A stretch of DNA of 38,642 nt from Chloroflexota bacterium (GTDB lineage Bacteria > Chloroflexota > Dehalococcoidia > UBA2979), in assembly GCA_947479915.1 (NCBI GenBank), contig CANKAU010000020.1:1-38642 (forward strand), in the 5' to 3' direction. The notes beneath the pieces are model-generated. The model was not told the DNA's origin. It did not search any database and worked only from the letters and a program-made list of their open reading frames with translations. A program made the position numbers and the translations under genes. Shown one piece after another: positions 38,642-38,642 of the stretch (positions are counted from its first letter, which is position 1; the number at the start of each line of letters is the position of its first letter).

Positions 38642-38642
38642 C

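Noticed and set aside
1-38642. A defence system, prophage or integrated element.
   Set aside because: No integrase, transposase, restriction, toxin-antitoxin or phage structural gene, no tRNA with flanking repeats, and uniform GC-rich coding throughout.

Overview
This is a GC-rich bacterial chromosome segment, roughly two-thirds G+C by eye, with densely packed genes on both strands. I see no rRNA, tRNA, insertion sequence, phage or CRISPR array. The gene set includes an ECF42-type sigma factor with a DGPF protein, a Ddn-like deazaflavin (F420) nitroreductase, a Tat-type lipoprotein solute-binding protein, a double-length CaiB/BaiF CoA-transferase, a sortase-fold lipoprotein and DUF3500. Together these suggest a soil or aquatic Chloroflexota (Dehalococcoidia-like) or Actinomycetota bacterium. 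I lean to Chloroflexota because of the style of the solute-binding protein signal sequence, but this is inference and I see no marker gene.

Layout. 1-3.5 kb: end of an unknown gene, an FAH-family hydrolase, then a DGPF protein and ECF42-like sigma factor behind an ECF42-like promoter, then an NTF2-like protein. 3.5-8 kb: an MFS exporter preceded by three 13-bp repeats and followed by a coupled one-helix peptide; a DrrA/DrrB-type ABC exporter; an SDR. 8-13.4 kb: cytochrome P450, an unknown small protein, a Ddn-like protein, NudC-type NADH pyrophosphatase, amidohydrolase and aldo/keto reductase. 13.5-18.1 kb: an orphan peptide-type solute-binding lipoprotein with a clear promoter/operator, a CMD-like protein, a 2-hydroxyacid dehydrogenase and an MDR reductase. 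18.3-26 kb: DEAD-box helicase, a hybrid histidine kinase broken by a frameshift, a cardiolipin-synthase-like PLD protein, an MBL hydrolase, a lone receiver domain and what looks like the tail of a lost kinase. 26-34.6 kb: ICL/PEP-mutase lyase, sortase-like lipoprotein, bimodular CoA-transferase plus cupin, MmgE/PrpD, and a translationally coupled epimerase-DUF3500 pair. 34.7-38.6 kb: an operon of SDR, quinone oxidoreductase and FMN alpha-hydroxyacid oxidase, a tiny glycine-rich membrane protein and a truncated MFS transporter.

Taken together it reads as an accessory catabolic region. It holds many single-step enzymes for CoA-thioester, hydroxy/keto acid and aromatic or xenobiotic breakdown, with exporters and signalling genes between them. 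I found no defence system or other obviously new multi-gene machine. The candidates most worth a second look are the Cys-to-Ser sortase-like lipoprotein, the epimerase-DUF3500 pair, the kinase remnant beside the receiver, the 13-bp repeats before the exporter, and hairpins that enclose stop codons.
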